Notes: generated by a model from the letters alone, not told the origin. A stretch of 64,000 nucleotides of DNA from Streptomonospora alba (GCF_000826685.1 NZ_JROO01000033.1:1-64000), one strand, 5' to 3'. Positions 1 through 8,895 are shown, counted from the first letter of the stretch. Numbers and translations: made by a program.

Positions 1-49
1 CGGCCCGCCGCACGGGTGCCACGTTTCGCGGCGGGGATGCGCACGACCG

Positions 50-88
50 GTCCGGCCTGCCGAGCCCGGTCGGCTCGGCAGGCCGGAC
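50..88 (-). terminator. Hairpin terminator after the O-methyltransferase operon
   Basis: A perfect 17-bp inverted repeat (50-66 and 72-88) with a 5-nt loop lies 23 bp beyond the stop codon of the last minus-strand methyltransferase gene. There is no clear U-tract, which is common for actinomycete terminators. It suggests that the operon ends here and that the cluster does not continue further left on this strand. Confidence 0.6.
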
Positions 89-110
89 GGCCTTTCGCCG
101 GCGGCGCCGA

Positions 111-1148
111 TCAGGGCTTGCGCGCCCGGACGACCCCGTTGGCACCCACCGCGTCGAAGTACTCCGCGCGCGGATCGCGGAACCCGGCGTCACGCAGCCA
201 CTGCGCGTACTCGGCAGCCGTGTAGTTGCAGCCCTCGGTCTCGACGAGCTTGTTCAGGCTCATCATGGCCGCCGGCACCGGTCCTGTCCGTTCGTCGTTG
301 ACGAGGAGCTCGCACAGCAGCACCTCGCCTCCGCTCTCCAACGCGGCGAAGGACTTGGCCAGCAGCTCGCGGTTGCGCTCCTCCGGCCAGTCGTGCATCA
401 CCATCGAGAACAGGTGCAGGTCGTGGCCTTCGGGCAGGGCGGGGTCGCGGAAGAAGTCGCCGGCAGCGACCGAGACACGCTCGGCCAGCCCGGCCTTCGC
501 CACGTTGGCCTCGGCGATCTCGGCCACGAAGGCGAGGTCGTATACGGTCGCGCGCAGCTCGGGATACATGCGGCACAGCTCGATGTCGAAGGCGCCCGAG
601 CCGCCGCCCACGTCGAGCAGCGAGCGGAAGCCGGAGAGGTCGAGCGCCGATCCGAGGGTTCGGGCCGTCAGCCGCGACATCGCATGCATGGCCTCCCAGA
701 ACATCTCGACCATCCGGGGATCGGCGCTTTCGAAGAGCGAGCGATCCCGGTCGGGGTCCCAGGTCGTGGGCCGGTTCGTGCGCACCGCCCGGCTGAGTTC
801 GTCCCAGCCCGCGTAGAGCCGCTTGTCGAACATGGTCACCAGGCCGCCCAGGTAGTCCTCGCTCCCGGGGATCAGGTAGCGGCGAGTCATCGCGCTGTTG
901 CGGTAGCGCTGCCCGCTTTTGTCCAGCAGGCCCAGCGCGGCGCAGCCCGTCAGCAGCATGCCCGCCGGGCGCGTGTCGATGTCCCAGTCTCGGGCAAGTT
1001 CGTCGATCGTCGTCCCGTCCTTGGCGGCCAGGTGGCCGAACAGGCCGAGCTCGTGGGCGGCGGCGAGGGTCTTGAACTGCCAGAAGCTCGTCGCGAGCTG
1101 CATGAGGGGCAGAGGGGAGGCGTCGGCTGTCGGTCCGCTTTCGGTCAT
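111..1148 (-). CDS. SAM-dependent O-methyltransferase (plant-type OMT fold)
   Basis: This 345-residue protein belongs to the class I O-methyltransferase group that methylates hydroxyls of small aromatic or polyketide molecules. An N-terminal winged-helix dimerisation region (about 15-95) precedes the Rossmann domain. The glycine-rich SAM loop LLDVGGGSG is at about 177-185, and a later HDW motif carries the usual general-base histidine. I start at ATG 1148 because GGAG sits just upstream; the ATG five codons earlier (1163) has no ribosome binding site. The stop of the upstream methyltransferase gene is 35 bp away, so both are probably in one operon with the AMP ligase and LAL regulator. The substrate cannot be read from sequence. 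Confidence 0.88.
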   Translation of the reverse strand: MTESGPTADASPLPLMQLATSFWQFKTLAAAHELGLFGHLAAKDGTTIDELARDWDIDTRPAGMLLTGCAALGLLDKSGQRYRNSAMTRRYLIPGSEDYLGGLVTMFDKRLYAGWDELSRAVRTNRPTTWDPDRDRSLFESADPRMVEMFWEAMHAMSRLTARTLGSALDLSGFRSLLDVGGGSGAFDIELCRMYPELRATVYDLAFVAEIAEANVAKAGLAERVSVAAGDFFRDPALPEGHDLHLFSMVMHDWPEERNRELLAKSFAALESGGEVLLCELLVNDERTGPVPAAMMSLNKLVETEGCNYTAAEYAQWLRDAGFRDPRAEYFDAVGANGVVRARKP

Positions 1149-1182
1149 GACTCTCCTGACCATCGATGGTTGAGGGGCGGGA

Positions 1183-2283
1183 TCAGGCTCGTTCGGCCAC
1201 GAGGACGCTGGTAGGCGACGAGGTCGCGCGGACCTCGCGCAGGTGCAGCCCGGCGCGCTCGAACAGCGGCGCCCACTCCCGCGCGTCGCGGATGCGGCCC
1301 TTGAGCAGGGTCAGCATGACGATGTCCTGGAACTTGCCGAAGTGCGGTGCGTCCCCGCCGGGCGGCACCTCGTCGATGACGACGACCTCGCCGCCCGGAG
1401 GCAGGACCGCACGGATGTTGGCGAGGATCCGCACGGCGTCGGCGTCGTCCCAGTCGTGGAGGGTCCAGGAGACGACATAGGTGTCGCCGCCCGCGGGGAC
1501 CGCTTCGAGAAAGTCGCCTCCTTCGCAGCGCACCCGGCCGCCGATCCCGGCCTCGGCCACGACGGCCTCGGCTTCGGGGACCACCCGCGCAAGGTCGAAC
1601 ACGACCGCCGTCAGGTCCGGGAACCGCTGCGCGATCATGGCGACGAGGTGCCCCTGCCCGCCGCCGACATCGACCAGGTGGCGGCAGCGACCGAAATCGT
1701 AGGACTCCAGTACGGCGGAGTTCACCATCCGCGCCATGCCGCCCATCGCCCTGTTGAACAGCGTCGCGATCGCCGGGTCGGCGGCGAAGTACTCCCACCA
1801 GCTCATACCGTGCTCGTGGTCGAATGCGGGGTGCCCGGTGCGCACGCTGTGTCCCACGGCGCCGAAGGCCCGCTGGCGGGCCGGCAGCGCGACGTAGCGG
1901 GCGAGGTCGGCCATCGAACTCTCCGCGTCGCCGCGCAGGGTCTCCGACAGTCCGGTGTGGCCGAAGGTGCGCGGCGCCGTCTCGGTGAAAACGCCGACGC
2001 TGGCCAGCGCCCGCATCGCGCGGTAGAGGGCACCGGGGTGGGCGCCCGCGGCCTCAGCCAGGTCGTCGACGTCTCGGGGCCCGTCCGCGAGCGCGTCGGC
2101 CAGACCGAGCTCGACCGCGACGACGAGCAGCTGGCTGACCAGCGAGCTGTAGAGCATCTCGTACATGCGAACGGCCGCCGGCTTGTTCGCGCCGCTCAGC
2201 GCACCGCCGGGCATATCCGGGACGGTGCCGGCCTCCGGTTCCGCGGATCCGCCGCGGACGGCTCTGGCGTCGGTGTCGGTCAC
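1183..2283 (-). CDS. SAM-dependent O-methyltransferase, second copy
   Basis: A 366-residue methyltransferase of the same family as its downstream neighbour but clearly divergent from it. It has an N-terminal dimerisation/winged-helix domain (about 35-125), a SAM-binding loop HLVDVGGGQG (about 202-211) and the catalytic HDW motif in WTLHDWDD. The GTG start overlaps the TGA stop of the AMP-ligase gene by four bases (GTGA), so translation is probably coupled. Two non-identical O-methyltransferases after one ligase suggest two successive methylations of one product. The product is unknown. Confidence 0.88.
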   Translation of the reverse strand: MTDTDARAVRGGSAEPEAGTVPDMPGGALSGANKPAAVRMYEMLYSSLVSQLLVVAVELGLADALADGPRDVDDLAEAAGAHPGALYRAMRALASVGVFTETAPRTFGHTGLSETLRGDAESSMADLARYVALPARQRAFGAVGHSVRTGHPAFDHEHGMSWWEYFAADPAIATLFNRAMGGMARMVNSAVLESYDFGRCRHLVDVGGGQGHLVAMIAQRFPDLTAVVFDLARVVPEAEAVVAEAGIGGRVRCEGGDFLEAVPAGGDTYVVSWTLHDWDDADAVRILANIRAVLPPGGEVVVIDEVPPGGDAPHFGKFQDIVMLTLLKGRIRDAREWAPLFERAGLHLREVRATSSPTSVLVAERA

Positions 2284-3977
2284 GACGCGCTCCCTTCTGC
2301 GTCTCGGGCGAGGAGCCCGGCGAAACGTTCACGCAGGCGCCGCTTGAGCACCTTTCCCGTGGGGCCGAGCGGGAAGTCCTCCCCGCTGCGGGCGGCGACC
2401 GCGGCGGCCAGCGGGGTGAGGCCGCGGACGGCCAGGGCGTCGTTGACGAACCCGGTCAGGTCGTCGGGCTCCGGCACTCCCGCGCTCAGTCGCACCGTGG
2501 CCGCCGGCGCCGAGTACCCGCTTATGGGATCGGGCACGGCGAAGACCGAGCAGTCGTCGATTCCGGGGCAGCCCAGGAGGGCCTCCTCCAGCGGCAGGCT
2601 GTAGACGGGGCCCGAAGCGGTGTGGACGACGTCGGGCACACGGTCGAGGTGGAACACGCGGCCGTCATGGTCGCGGTAGACCACGTCGCCGGTCAGCCAG
2701 TACCCGGCGAAGGAGGACCGCGCCGTCAGCTCGGAGTCGTTCCAGTAGCCGGGGGTCACCGTGGGGGTGCGCACGCCGAGCCGGCCCGGCTGTTCGGGCG
2801 GCAGCTCGCGGCCGTCGTCGTCGAGGACGGCCACCTCCTCGACGACGTCGATCGGCGTTCCGACACAGCGGCCGTAGTCGCCGCTCTCGGGATCGCTGAC
2901 CTTGCGGAACAGCGCCATGCCCATCTCGGAGGAGCCGAGGCCGTCGATGAAGCGCGACCCGGGACGAAACCCCGAGCCGTCGGGCCGGCGGCCGTGCCGC
3001 ACCAGGGCTCGGATGTGTGCCTCGTGCGCCGAGTCGCCGGTGTTGATCCAGGTGTGCACGCGGTCGAGGCCGGTGTCAGCCAGGTCGGTCGTCGCCAGCT
3101 CCACGTACGTCTGCGGAAACGCGACGACGACGGTCGGTGAGAACTCGCGTGCGGCCTCGCGCACGGCATCGCCCGAGGGGTCGGCGACGACGAGCGTAGG
3201 AAGTCCCAGCAGGGTCGCTGTCATCAGGTAGCTGATGCCGGCCGAGTGCGCCTGTGGCAGGGCCGTCAGCATCCGGTTCTCGTCCGCCTGCGGGAACTCC
3301 ACCAGCCGGTCGCGCTTGCCGAGGAAGAACTGCCGGTGGCCGAAGGTGGCGGCTTTGGGGATCCCGGTGGTGCCGGAGGTGTGGCACAGCATGACCGGGT
3401 CGGCATCAGCGTGGGGGTAGGGGAAGACCGCGGGGAGCGCGCCCTCCGTGCGCGACCGCGGCAGCTGCTCCGGCTCGGCCCGGAAGCGCATCCGTGCCGG
3501 CAGGCCGCCCGAGGCGTCGAGCCGCGCCAGCCTGTCGGAGTCGGCCACCACGCCCACGCTTCCGATGCGCGCCATGTAAGCCGCCGCGATTCCGGGCTCC
3601 ATGCGACCGTTGATCAGCGCGGGCACCGCGCCGAGCGCGCTGAGGGCCAGGTAGTGCAGGAAGTAGCCGATCCCCTCGTCCAGGTAGACCCCGACCGGGT
3701 CCCCCTTGCCCACACCGGACTCGTGGTACCAGGAGGCGTAGGCGTCGCGGATGCCGGTCAGCTTCTGCAGGCTCAGCGGCTCGGCTTCGGCGGCCTTGCC
3801 GCCGCTGCGGCAGGCCCACAGGAAGGGGGACTCGGAGGCGGGGTGCACGCTGCGGACGCGGTCCAGGAAATTGCCCATGCCCAGACCGGAGTCGGACAGC
3901 AGGCGCAATCGCACGTCCAGTGGGGTGGCGGCGCGAGGACGGTAGTCATTGTCGAGTGAGCTGCTCGTGTCATGCAT
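2280..3977 (-). CDS. AMP-dependent acyl/aryl ligase (ANL superfamily)
   Basis: A 565-residue adenylate-forming enzyme that should activate a carboxylic acid as acyl-AMP and pass it to CoA or another thiol. The P-loop signature LCHTSGTTGIPKA is at about 197-209, GSSEMG follows in the middle, YWLTGDV lies near the hinge, and the C-terminal catalytic lysine is in GPTGKVLKRR. The region after the hinge departs from the usual acyl-CoA synthetase pattern (LDRVPDVVHTASG), so substrate handling may be unusual. I chose ATG 3977 with AAGAGG about 6 nt upstream; in-frame ATGs further up (4005, 4322) lack a ribosome binding site or run into the regulator gene. No carrier protein or PKS/NRPS gene lies nearby in the window. 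Confidence 0.85.
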   Translation of the reverse strand: MHDTSSSLDNDYRPRAATPLDVRLRLLSDSGLGMGNFLDRVRSVHPASESPFLWACRSGGKAAEAEPLSLQKLTGIRDAYASWYHESGVGKGDPVGVYLDEGIGYFLHYLALSALGAVPALINGRMEPGIAAAYMARIGSVGVVADSDRLARLDASGGLPARMRFRAEPEQLPRSRTEGALPAVFPYPHADADPVMLCHTSGTTGIPKAATFGHRQFFLGKRDRLVEFPQADENRMLTALPQAHSAGISYLMTATLLGLPTLVVADPSGDAVREAAREFSPTVVVAFPQTYVELATTDLADTGLDRVHTWINTGDSAHEAHIRALVRHGRRPDGSGFRPGSRFIDGLGSSEMGMALFRKVSDPESGDYGRCVGTPIDVVEEVAVLDDDGRELPPEQPGRLGVRTPTVTPGYWNDSELTARSSFAGYWLTGDVVYRDHDGRVFHLDRVPDVVHTASGPVYSLPLEEALLGCPGIDDCSVFAVPDPISGYSAPAATVRLSAGVPEPDDLTGFVNDALAVRGLTPLAAAVAARSGEDFPLGPTGKVLKRRLRERFAGLLARDAEGSAS

Positions 3978-4066
3978 CGTGACCTCTTCAGCGATCTCGG
4001 CCATGAGGGTGCCGCGTACCGCGGTCGCCCGTGGTCGAGACTGCTCGGCTCGGCCCCGGAGCGGCA

Positions 4067-6907
4067 TCACGCGTTCGCGCGATCCTCGCCGTCGGCGCCG
4101 TCGTCCGCCGGAAGGGTCGAGGTGTCGTTCGCCAGGACGTAGCGGGTCAGCTCGACCCTGCTGTTGACACCGAGCTTGGTGAAGCTGTGCCGCAGATGGC
4201 TGTCCACCGTGTGCGGTGAGAGGAAGAGCTTCTCTGCGACCTCGCGATTGGTGAGCCCCTCGGCCACCTGGCGGACCACGCGCAGTTCCGCGTCGGTCAG
4301 GCTCCGCCATCCGATGCTCCACCGCGACGCGCTCTCGGGGAGTCTCCGTCGGACCCGCAGGCGGCCCAGCATCTCCTGCAGCCGCGCCGCGTCGCGGCGT
4401 GCTCCGCAGGCCGCGAACTCCTCCAGGGAGCTTTCGGCGAGTTCGACCGCCTCCTCGCGCTTGCCGTGCGCGACGGCGAGCCTGGCGGCGTCCTCCTTCG
4501 CCGCGGCTCTGGCCAGCGGCCGCGGACCGTCCTCGAAACCGCGCACGGCCGCGCGCAGGTCGCCCAGGTCCGCGCGCAGTACGCCCTCGGCGTGCCGGTG
4601 GGCGGCGGCGGGAGTGCCGACCGCCGGATTCCGCTCGCTCAGCGCACGCGCCTGGCTGACAACGGCGTCGGCCTTCTCGGGGGCACCCGCCCGGTGCAGG
4701 GCCACGGCCATGGCCGACGCGGCCTGGGGTTCACGGACCAGCAAGGATACGCAGTGGGTCGTGCCCACCACCCCGTTCAGCGCCTCCACGACCTTCCGGG
4801 ACTCCCCGGCGACATCGGCGAGCCGGGCGCTCATCCACACCAGTGGCGTGGGCAGCGCCTTGCTGCGGGAGGAGGCCAGGCGCCCGGCCTCCTCGACATG
4901 GTCCCGGCAGCCGGCCAGCTCGTCGCGGTGGAAGGCGACCCTCGCCAGGACCCAGCGCAGGCGCAGGTTCTGGCCATAGGCGCTGAACTGCTCGGCGATC
5001 TGCAGACCTACCTCGGCCTCGGCTTCCGCCTCGTCCAGCCGACCCGCCGCAAGCAGCAGTTCGGAACGGTGGTAGTGCCAGAGAGGCTGGGCCCAGGCCG
5101 TTCCCAGCCGTACCGCCTCCCCTTTGTCGGCGGCGAGTGCCGCCTCGCCCTCGCCGAAACGGTCCGCGGCGGTGAGTGCCGCTGCCAGCCAGATGCGGGG
5201 GTGGCGGTGCCGCGCCTCTCCCCCGACCTCGTCGGCGATACGCACCGCCTCGGCGCCGTGGGCCACGGCGGCGGCCAGCCGCCCCTCGTCGATGGCAGCC
5301 CGGCAGCGGCCCCCGTAACCGCAGGTCGCCGCCGCGAACTCGGCCGATTCGGCACCCTCGTGGACGGCGTTGCGGGCCGAGGCGTCAGCCGACGTGGCGA
5401 AGTCCGGCGCGGCCTGCTCGTCGAGCAGTCCGTGGGCCCTGATCGCATGCAGCTGCGCCCGGATGTTCTTCGGCAGGCCCGGGATGGCCAGTCCGCGGGC
5501 GGCGTCGACGACCACCGAGCCGTGATCGCCGCTCACGTAGAACGCCTCGGCCAGGGCGAGCAGCAGCGCGCCCTCCTCCTGCGGCGACAGGCCGGTGCGC
5601 AGTTCATCCTCGCCGAGGCAGCGCGCCTGTTCGGGGCGGCCGACCTTGGCGAGCAGGCGTACCGCTTCGGCGACGAGCGGGGGGCGCCGCGCATCGTCGG
5701 CACCGAGCGCCTCCAACACGTGCACGATGAAGCTGGCCGCCGTGTGCGGTGCGGAGAGGCGCATCTGATCGGCCGTCCGCAGCAGGACCCCGAGTGTGCC
5801 TTCGTCGTCGGCCCGTCCGCCGTGGCGCAGGTGCACCGCCGTCTCGCCGACGGGGCGCCCCTCCTGCTGGGCCAGCGACGAGGCCTCGCGGTGCAGGGCC
5901 GCCCGCACCGGACCCGCCAGAGCTTCGTACATGGCGGTTCGGATCAGGTCGTGGCGGAAGGCGAACTCGTCGCCGCGGTCGATCAGGGCTCCCACTTTCA
6001 CGGCCTCGTCCAGGGCGGGCAGCACGTCGACCGGGGAGCGCCCGGCCAGGCGGGCGAGCTCGTGCACGGCGAAGGGCCGAGTCAGGACGGAGGCCACCTG
6101 CAGCAGCCAACGCGTGCTGTCGGTCAGGTTGTAGAGCAGGCGGTCTTCGCCGTGCAGGGACTCGGTGCAGGAGCCGTCGCCGACGAGGACCGCCTTTCCC
6201 TCGCGGATCTCGACCTGGCCTCCGTCGCTCAGCGCCCCCAGGGCGCGTTCGACCAGGAAGGGATTGCCACCGGTGCGGTGGGCCACCGCGAGGATCCCCT
6301 CATCGGGCTCGGCTCCCAGCAGGTCGGTGCTCAGCCGTGCCACGTCGGCTTCGTCGAGCGGCCCGACGGCGACGCTGTGCGCCCCTTCTGCAAGCAGCCA
6401 ATCGATCGACTCCTGCGCCCGGCCCGAGGCGCATCCCAGCCGCCGCACGATCAGCCACAGCACCGGAAAGGTCTTGAGCTCAGGAATGAGTACGCGCATG
6501 GCGAGCGCGGCGACCTCGTCGGCCCACTGGGCGTCGTCGAGCACGACCATCAACGGCTGCTCGCGTGCGGCGTCCTCGAGCCGTCCGCCGATGCTGTCGA
6601 CAATCTGCAACCCGTCCATGCCGGCCATGCTCGGCGATGCCAATTCCCGCCCGCAGGAGAAATTACGCAGAGTCGTCATCGGAACTTCGACGTCGAGTTC
6701 CGAAGCTCTTCCGGAACAAACCCGAACGCGCCGACAATCCGCGTAGTCCAGTACCTCCTGAGTAAGATGAGTCTTACCTATTCCGGCAGGACCCTCCAGC
6801 ACGATGCATTCGCCGACCCCGTTCTCCAGCGAGTCCACGGCGCCGCGCAACCGCACAGCAACCGCCTCCCTGCTGACCATTGAATTCTCGGAAGGACGCC
6901 TGGTCAC
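4067..6907 (-). CDS. LAL-family LuxR transcriptional regulator
   Basis: A 946-residue large ATP-binding LuxR-type (LAL) regulator. An N-terminal AAA/STAND ATPase has Walker A GPAGIGKT at about 39-46 and Walker B in VVLDDAQW. A long helical, TPR-like middle follows, and the C-terminal LuxR helix-turn-helix contains LTNREVAEKLFLSPHTV. LAL proteins are usually pathway-specific activators in actinomycete clusters and sit beside the genes they control. The next gene, the AMP ligase, begins 89 bp downstream on the same strand. I start at GTG 6907, which has AGGGGG 5 nt upstream; an internal ATG at 6880 is the alternative. The first 80 codons and upstream DNA are visibly less GC-rich than the rest. 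Confidence 0.9.
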   Translation of the reverse strand: MTRRPSENSMVSREAVAVRLRGAVDSLENGVGECIVLEGPAGIGKTHLTQEVLDYADCRRVRVCSGRASELDVEVPMTTLRNFSCGRELASPSMAGMDGLQIVDSIGGRLEDAAREQPLMVVLDDAQWADEVAALAMRVLIPELKTFPVLWLIVRRLGCASGRAQESIDWLLAEGAHSVAVGPLDEADVARLSTDLLGAEPDEGILAVAHRTGGNPFLVERALGALSDGGQVEIREGKAVLVGDGSCTESLHGEDRLLYNLTDSTRWLLQVASVLTRPFAVHELARLAGRSPVDVLPALDEAVKVGALIDRGDEFAFRHDLIRTAMYEALAGPVRAALHREASSLAQQEGRPVGETAVHLRHGGRADDEGTLGVLLRTADQMRLSAPHTAASFIVHVLEALGADDARRPPLVAEAVRLLAKVGRPEQARCLGEDELRTGLSPQEEGALLLALAEAFYVSGDHGSVVVDAARGLAIPGLPKNIRAQLHAIRAHGLLDEQAAPDFATSADASARNAVHEGAESAEFAAATCGYGGRCRAAIDEGRLAAAVAHGAEAVRIADEVGGEARHRHPRIWLAAALTAADRFGEGEAALAADKGEAVRLGTAWAQPLWHYHRSELLLAAGRLDEAEAEAEVGLQIAEQFSAYGQNLRLRWVLARVAFHRDELAGCRDHVEEAGRLASSRSKALPTPLVWMSARLADVAGESRKVVEALNGVVGTTHCVSLLVREPQAASAMAVALHRAGAPEKADAVVSQARALSERNPAVGTPAAAHRHAEGVLRADLGDLRAAVRGFEDGPRPLARAAAKEDAARLAVAHGKREEAVELAESSLEEFAACGARRDAARLQEMLGRLRVRRRLPESASRWSIGWRSLTDAELRVVRQVAEGLTNREVAEKLFLSPHTVDSHLRHSFTKLGVNSRVELTRYVLANDTSTLPADDGADGEDRANA

Positions 6908-7454
6908 CTGTACCCCCTACAAGTGAGAACTCGCAACTTCCTGCGAATACAGCGAGGCGGATCCCGGTTTTCCAAGATCAATTTCCTATGCCCACCGGGA
7001 AGCCGTCGCGGTTGCACGCCGACATTTTACACCTTTCCCGGATTATCGCCACACCTCTACGCGATTCCGACATAGCCAATCGAAGCGCCGCACAAGCGCA
7101 CGCACCCGGAAGAACGGAATCCGGCGGCAACCCCCGCGCGAACTGGGCGTCGCATTCCATCCGCATGATCAACTTATGCAGAATTTACGGCGAGCCCTTT
7201 CGAGGCCGGCCGCCGCTGCCGCGGGATGGGCGGGCCGGGCTGGGGGCCGCCCTGCGTATGGCCGCGATCGGCCAGGCTCCTCCCCGGCCTACGCGCCTCG
7301 CTCGGGCCATGCCCCCGAGAACCAGGAAAGGCCCTGCCGGCGAGCCGGCAGGGCCGATAAGAGGACGGCGATCGTCCCGATGTCCGCGATCCGGCGCGCC
7401 TCGCCCCCGGGGAGCACCCGGCGCACGGGGCCTCGGCAAGCGCCGGAAGTAGGA
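6908..7454. other. 547-bp intergenic region, regulator promoter side AT-richer
   Basis: No gene is supported here. The half next to the LAL regulator (about 6908-7180) is much more AT-rich than the window and should contain that gene's promoter. On the minus strand a TTGGAA and a TGTATT hexamer are separated by 18 bp, a weak promoter candidate. The half nearer wrbA is GC-rich and holds the wrbA terminator hairpin. Confidence 0.5.
7330..7355 (-). terminator. Rho-independent-like terminator of wrbA operon
   Basis: A perfect 11-bp inverted repeat (7330-7340 and 7345-7355) with a 4-nt loop lies about 100 bp downstream of the wrbA stop. In the minus-strand direction it is followed by TTTCCT, a short U-containing tail. 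Confidence 0.65.
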
Positions 7455-8060
7455 TCAGACCCTGCCGCGCACGAACTGGGCAGCGGTCTCGGCGACCCGG
7501 CGGCCCTGGAAGTTGGCCACAGCCAGCTCCTCCTTGCTGGGGTTCTTCTGCGCATGCGTGCTGCTCGCGCCGTAGGGGTTGCCGCCGCCGGCCGAAACCG
7601 CCTCGTCGGTGTAGCCCAGAGGGACGATGATGGACCCCCAGTGCATGAAGACGTGGTACATGCTGGTGATGGTCGTCTCCTGTCCCCCGTGCATCTCGTC
7701 CGCGCTGGTGAAGCCGCTGACGATCTTGTCGGCGAGCTTGCCCTCGAACCAGAGGCCGCCCGTGGTGTCCAGGAACTGCTTGAGCTGCGACGAGACGTTG
7801 CCGTAGCGGGTCGGAGTGCCGAACACGTAGGCGTCGGCCCACAGGAGGTCGTCCAGCGACGCCTCGGGGATGTCCTTGGTGGCCTGCTGGTTTTCGTACC
7901 AGTCGGGTTCTTCGTCGATCACGCTCTGGGGGGCGAGTTCCCCGGCACGCAGCAGGCGGACCTCGGCGCCCGCATCGGCGGCGCCGGCGTGGACCTCCTG
8001 GGCGAGCTGGTGCACGTGGCCGGTCGAGCTGTAGTAGATGACCGCGACCTTGGCTGACAT
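7455..8060 (-). CDS. wrbA: NAD(P)H:quinone oxidoreductase, WrbA type
   Basis: A 201-residue flavodoxin-fold protein of the WrbA (type IV NQO) family, which reduces quinones by two electrons to avoid semiquinone and superoxide formation. The FMN phosphate loop is in SSTGHVHQ near the N terminus. The conserved PTRYGNVSSQLKQF and GSIIVPLGY segments and the length match the family. The start at 8060 has GAGGAGG just upstream. It lies 39 bp after the DsbA/FrnE-like gene, and both probably share the promoter near 8880, which suggests a redox or electrophile stress role. Cytoplasmic. Confidence 0.92.
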   Translation of the reverse strand: MSAKVAVIYYSSTGHVHQLAQEVHAGAADAGAEVRLLRAGELAPQSVIDEEPDWYENQQATKDIPEASLDDLLWADAYVFGTPTRYGNVSSQLKQFLDTTGGLWFEGKLADKIVSGFTSADEMHGGQETTITSMYHVFMHWGSIIVPLGYTDEAVSAGGGNPYGASSTHAQKNPSKEELAVANFQGRRVAETAAQFVRGRV

Positions 8061-8099
8061 GGATGCCTCCTCGTCGTTTCTCTTTCGGTGCTGCAGGAG

Positions 8100-8780
8100 T
8101 CAGGGCAGGGCCCTGCGCAGGAGGTCGGCGTAGACGCTCGGGTCGTCCCGTTCGACCACGGGGAAACCGACGCCCTCCGCTCCCTCCCAGCTGAGCTGGA
8201 TGCCCGGGTTGTGCACCCAGGTGCCGTCGGGGAAGAAGAGCGTCGGGCTGCCCTGGACCGTGTCGCCGCTGCACAGGGACACCTGCTCTTCGATGTATGC
8301 GCGGGCCCGTCCTGCGACGAGCCCCTCGCGGATCGCCGCGGCGTCGAGGCCGCAGGACTCCGCGACGGCAAGCACCTCATGCCTCATGGAGATGTTGCGG
8401 CTCTGGCCGAACAGAGCCCGGCGCAGCGCCCGGTCGAAAGTGGCGCTGACCTCCAGCCCCTGCTCCTTGGCGATCTCGACCGCTTCCATGGCCAGGACCG
8501 TCGTCACGGGGTAGTCGTGCGGCGGCGCCTGCCACACCTGCCATCCGGCAGCGGGTTCCAGCCCGCCGGCGACGGGGATCTCCGCGTCGAGGATCAGCTT
8601 GGGCGTAGCCATGTCGTTGATCAGTTCCAGGGGGAACGGCCGGATGTCGAACCGGACCTGCTCGCTCAATCCGAGCGAGCAGCGGGCCGCGAAGAGCCGG
8701 TAGTGGGCCACATGCGCCCATGGACAGCCGATGTCGGCGTAGACGGCGATTGTTCCGGGGGCCACCTCGATCGCTGTCAT
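8100..8780 (-). CDS. DsbA/FrnE-family thioredoxin-fold oxidoreductase
   Basis: A 226-residue protein of the DsbA-like superfamily that includes FrnE and 2-hydroxychromene-2-carboxylate isomerase. After the first strand the active-site segment reads GCPWA (C19-P20-W21-A22), so the second cysteine of a CxxC disulfide motif is missing. It has no signal peptide and should be cytoplasmic. The helical insertion and the C-terminal substrate pocket TVQGSPTLFF with its cis-proline are present. Start ATG 8780 has GGGAAGGG upstream; the open frame extends further up without a ribosome binding site. With CxxA it may act as a glutathione-, mycothiol- or bacillithiol-type transferase or isomerase rather than a disulfide oxidase. 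It is followed closely by wrbA. Confidence 0.82.
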   Translation of the reverse strand: MTAIEVAPGTIAVYADIGCPWAHVAHYRLFAARCSLGLSEQVRFDIRPFPLELINDMATPKLILDAEIPVAGGLEPAAGWQVWQAPPHDYPVTTVLAMEAVEIAKEQGLEVSATFDRALRRALFGQSRNISMRHEVLAVAESCGLDAAAIREGLVAGRARAYIEEQVSLCSGDTVQGSPTLFFPDGTWVHNPGIQLSWEGAEGVGFPVVERDDPSVYADLLRRALP

Positions 8781-8866
8781 GATCCCTTCCCACTTCCCAG
8801 GAGACCGGCCAGCACCGGCGTGCGCGGCCAGACCGCCCACAGCCAGCGGCTTTCGCATACTCTTCG

Positions 8867-8895
8867 ACACTAAACGGAATTCGTTCCGGATGCAA
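8867..8895 (-). promoter_or_regulatory. Predicted sigma70-type promoter with operator between -35 and -10
   Basis: On the minus strand TTGCAT (8890-8895) and TAGTGT (8867-8872) are separated by exactly 17 bp. The spacer holds a perfect inverted repeat CGGAA-4-TTCCG at 8875-8888. The site is about 87 bp upstream of the DsbA/FrnE-like gene and drives towards it and wrbA. A dimeric repressor bound here would block RNA polymerase. The regulator is not evident from adjacency. Confidence 0.5.

Noticed and set aside
3978-4322. Longer AMP-ligase start
   Set aside because: It would overlap the LAL gene by over 200 bp and adds Arg/Gly-rich sequence; ATG 3977 has AAGAGG.
4466-6883. Long open plus-strand frame opposite the LAL gene (about 805 codons)
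   Set aside because: It is the reverse-complement shadow of a well-supported regulator in high-GC DNA; its translation is Gly/Arg/Ala-rich without any domain.
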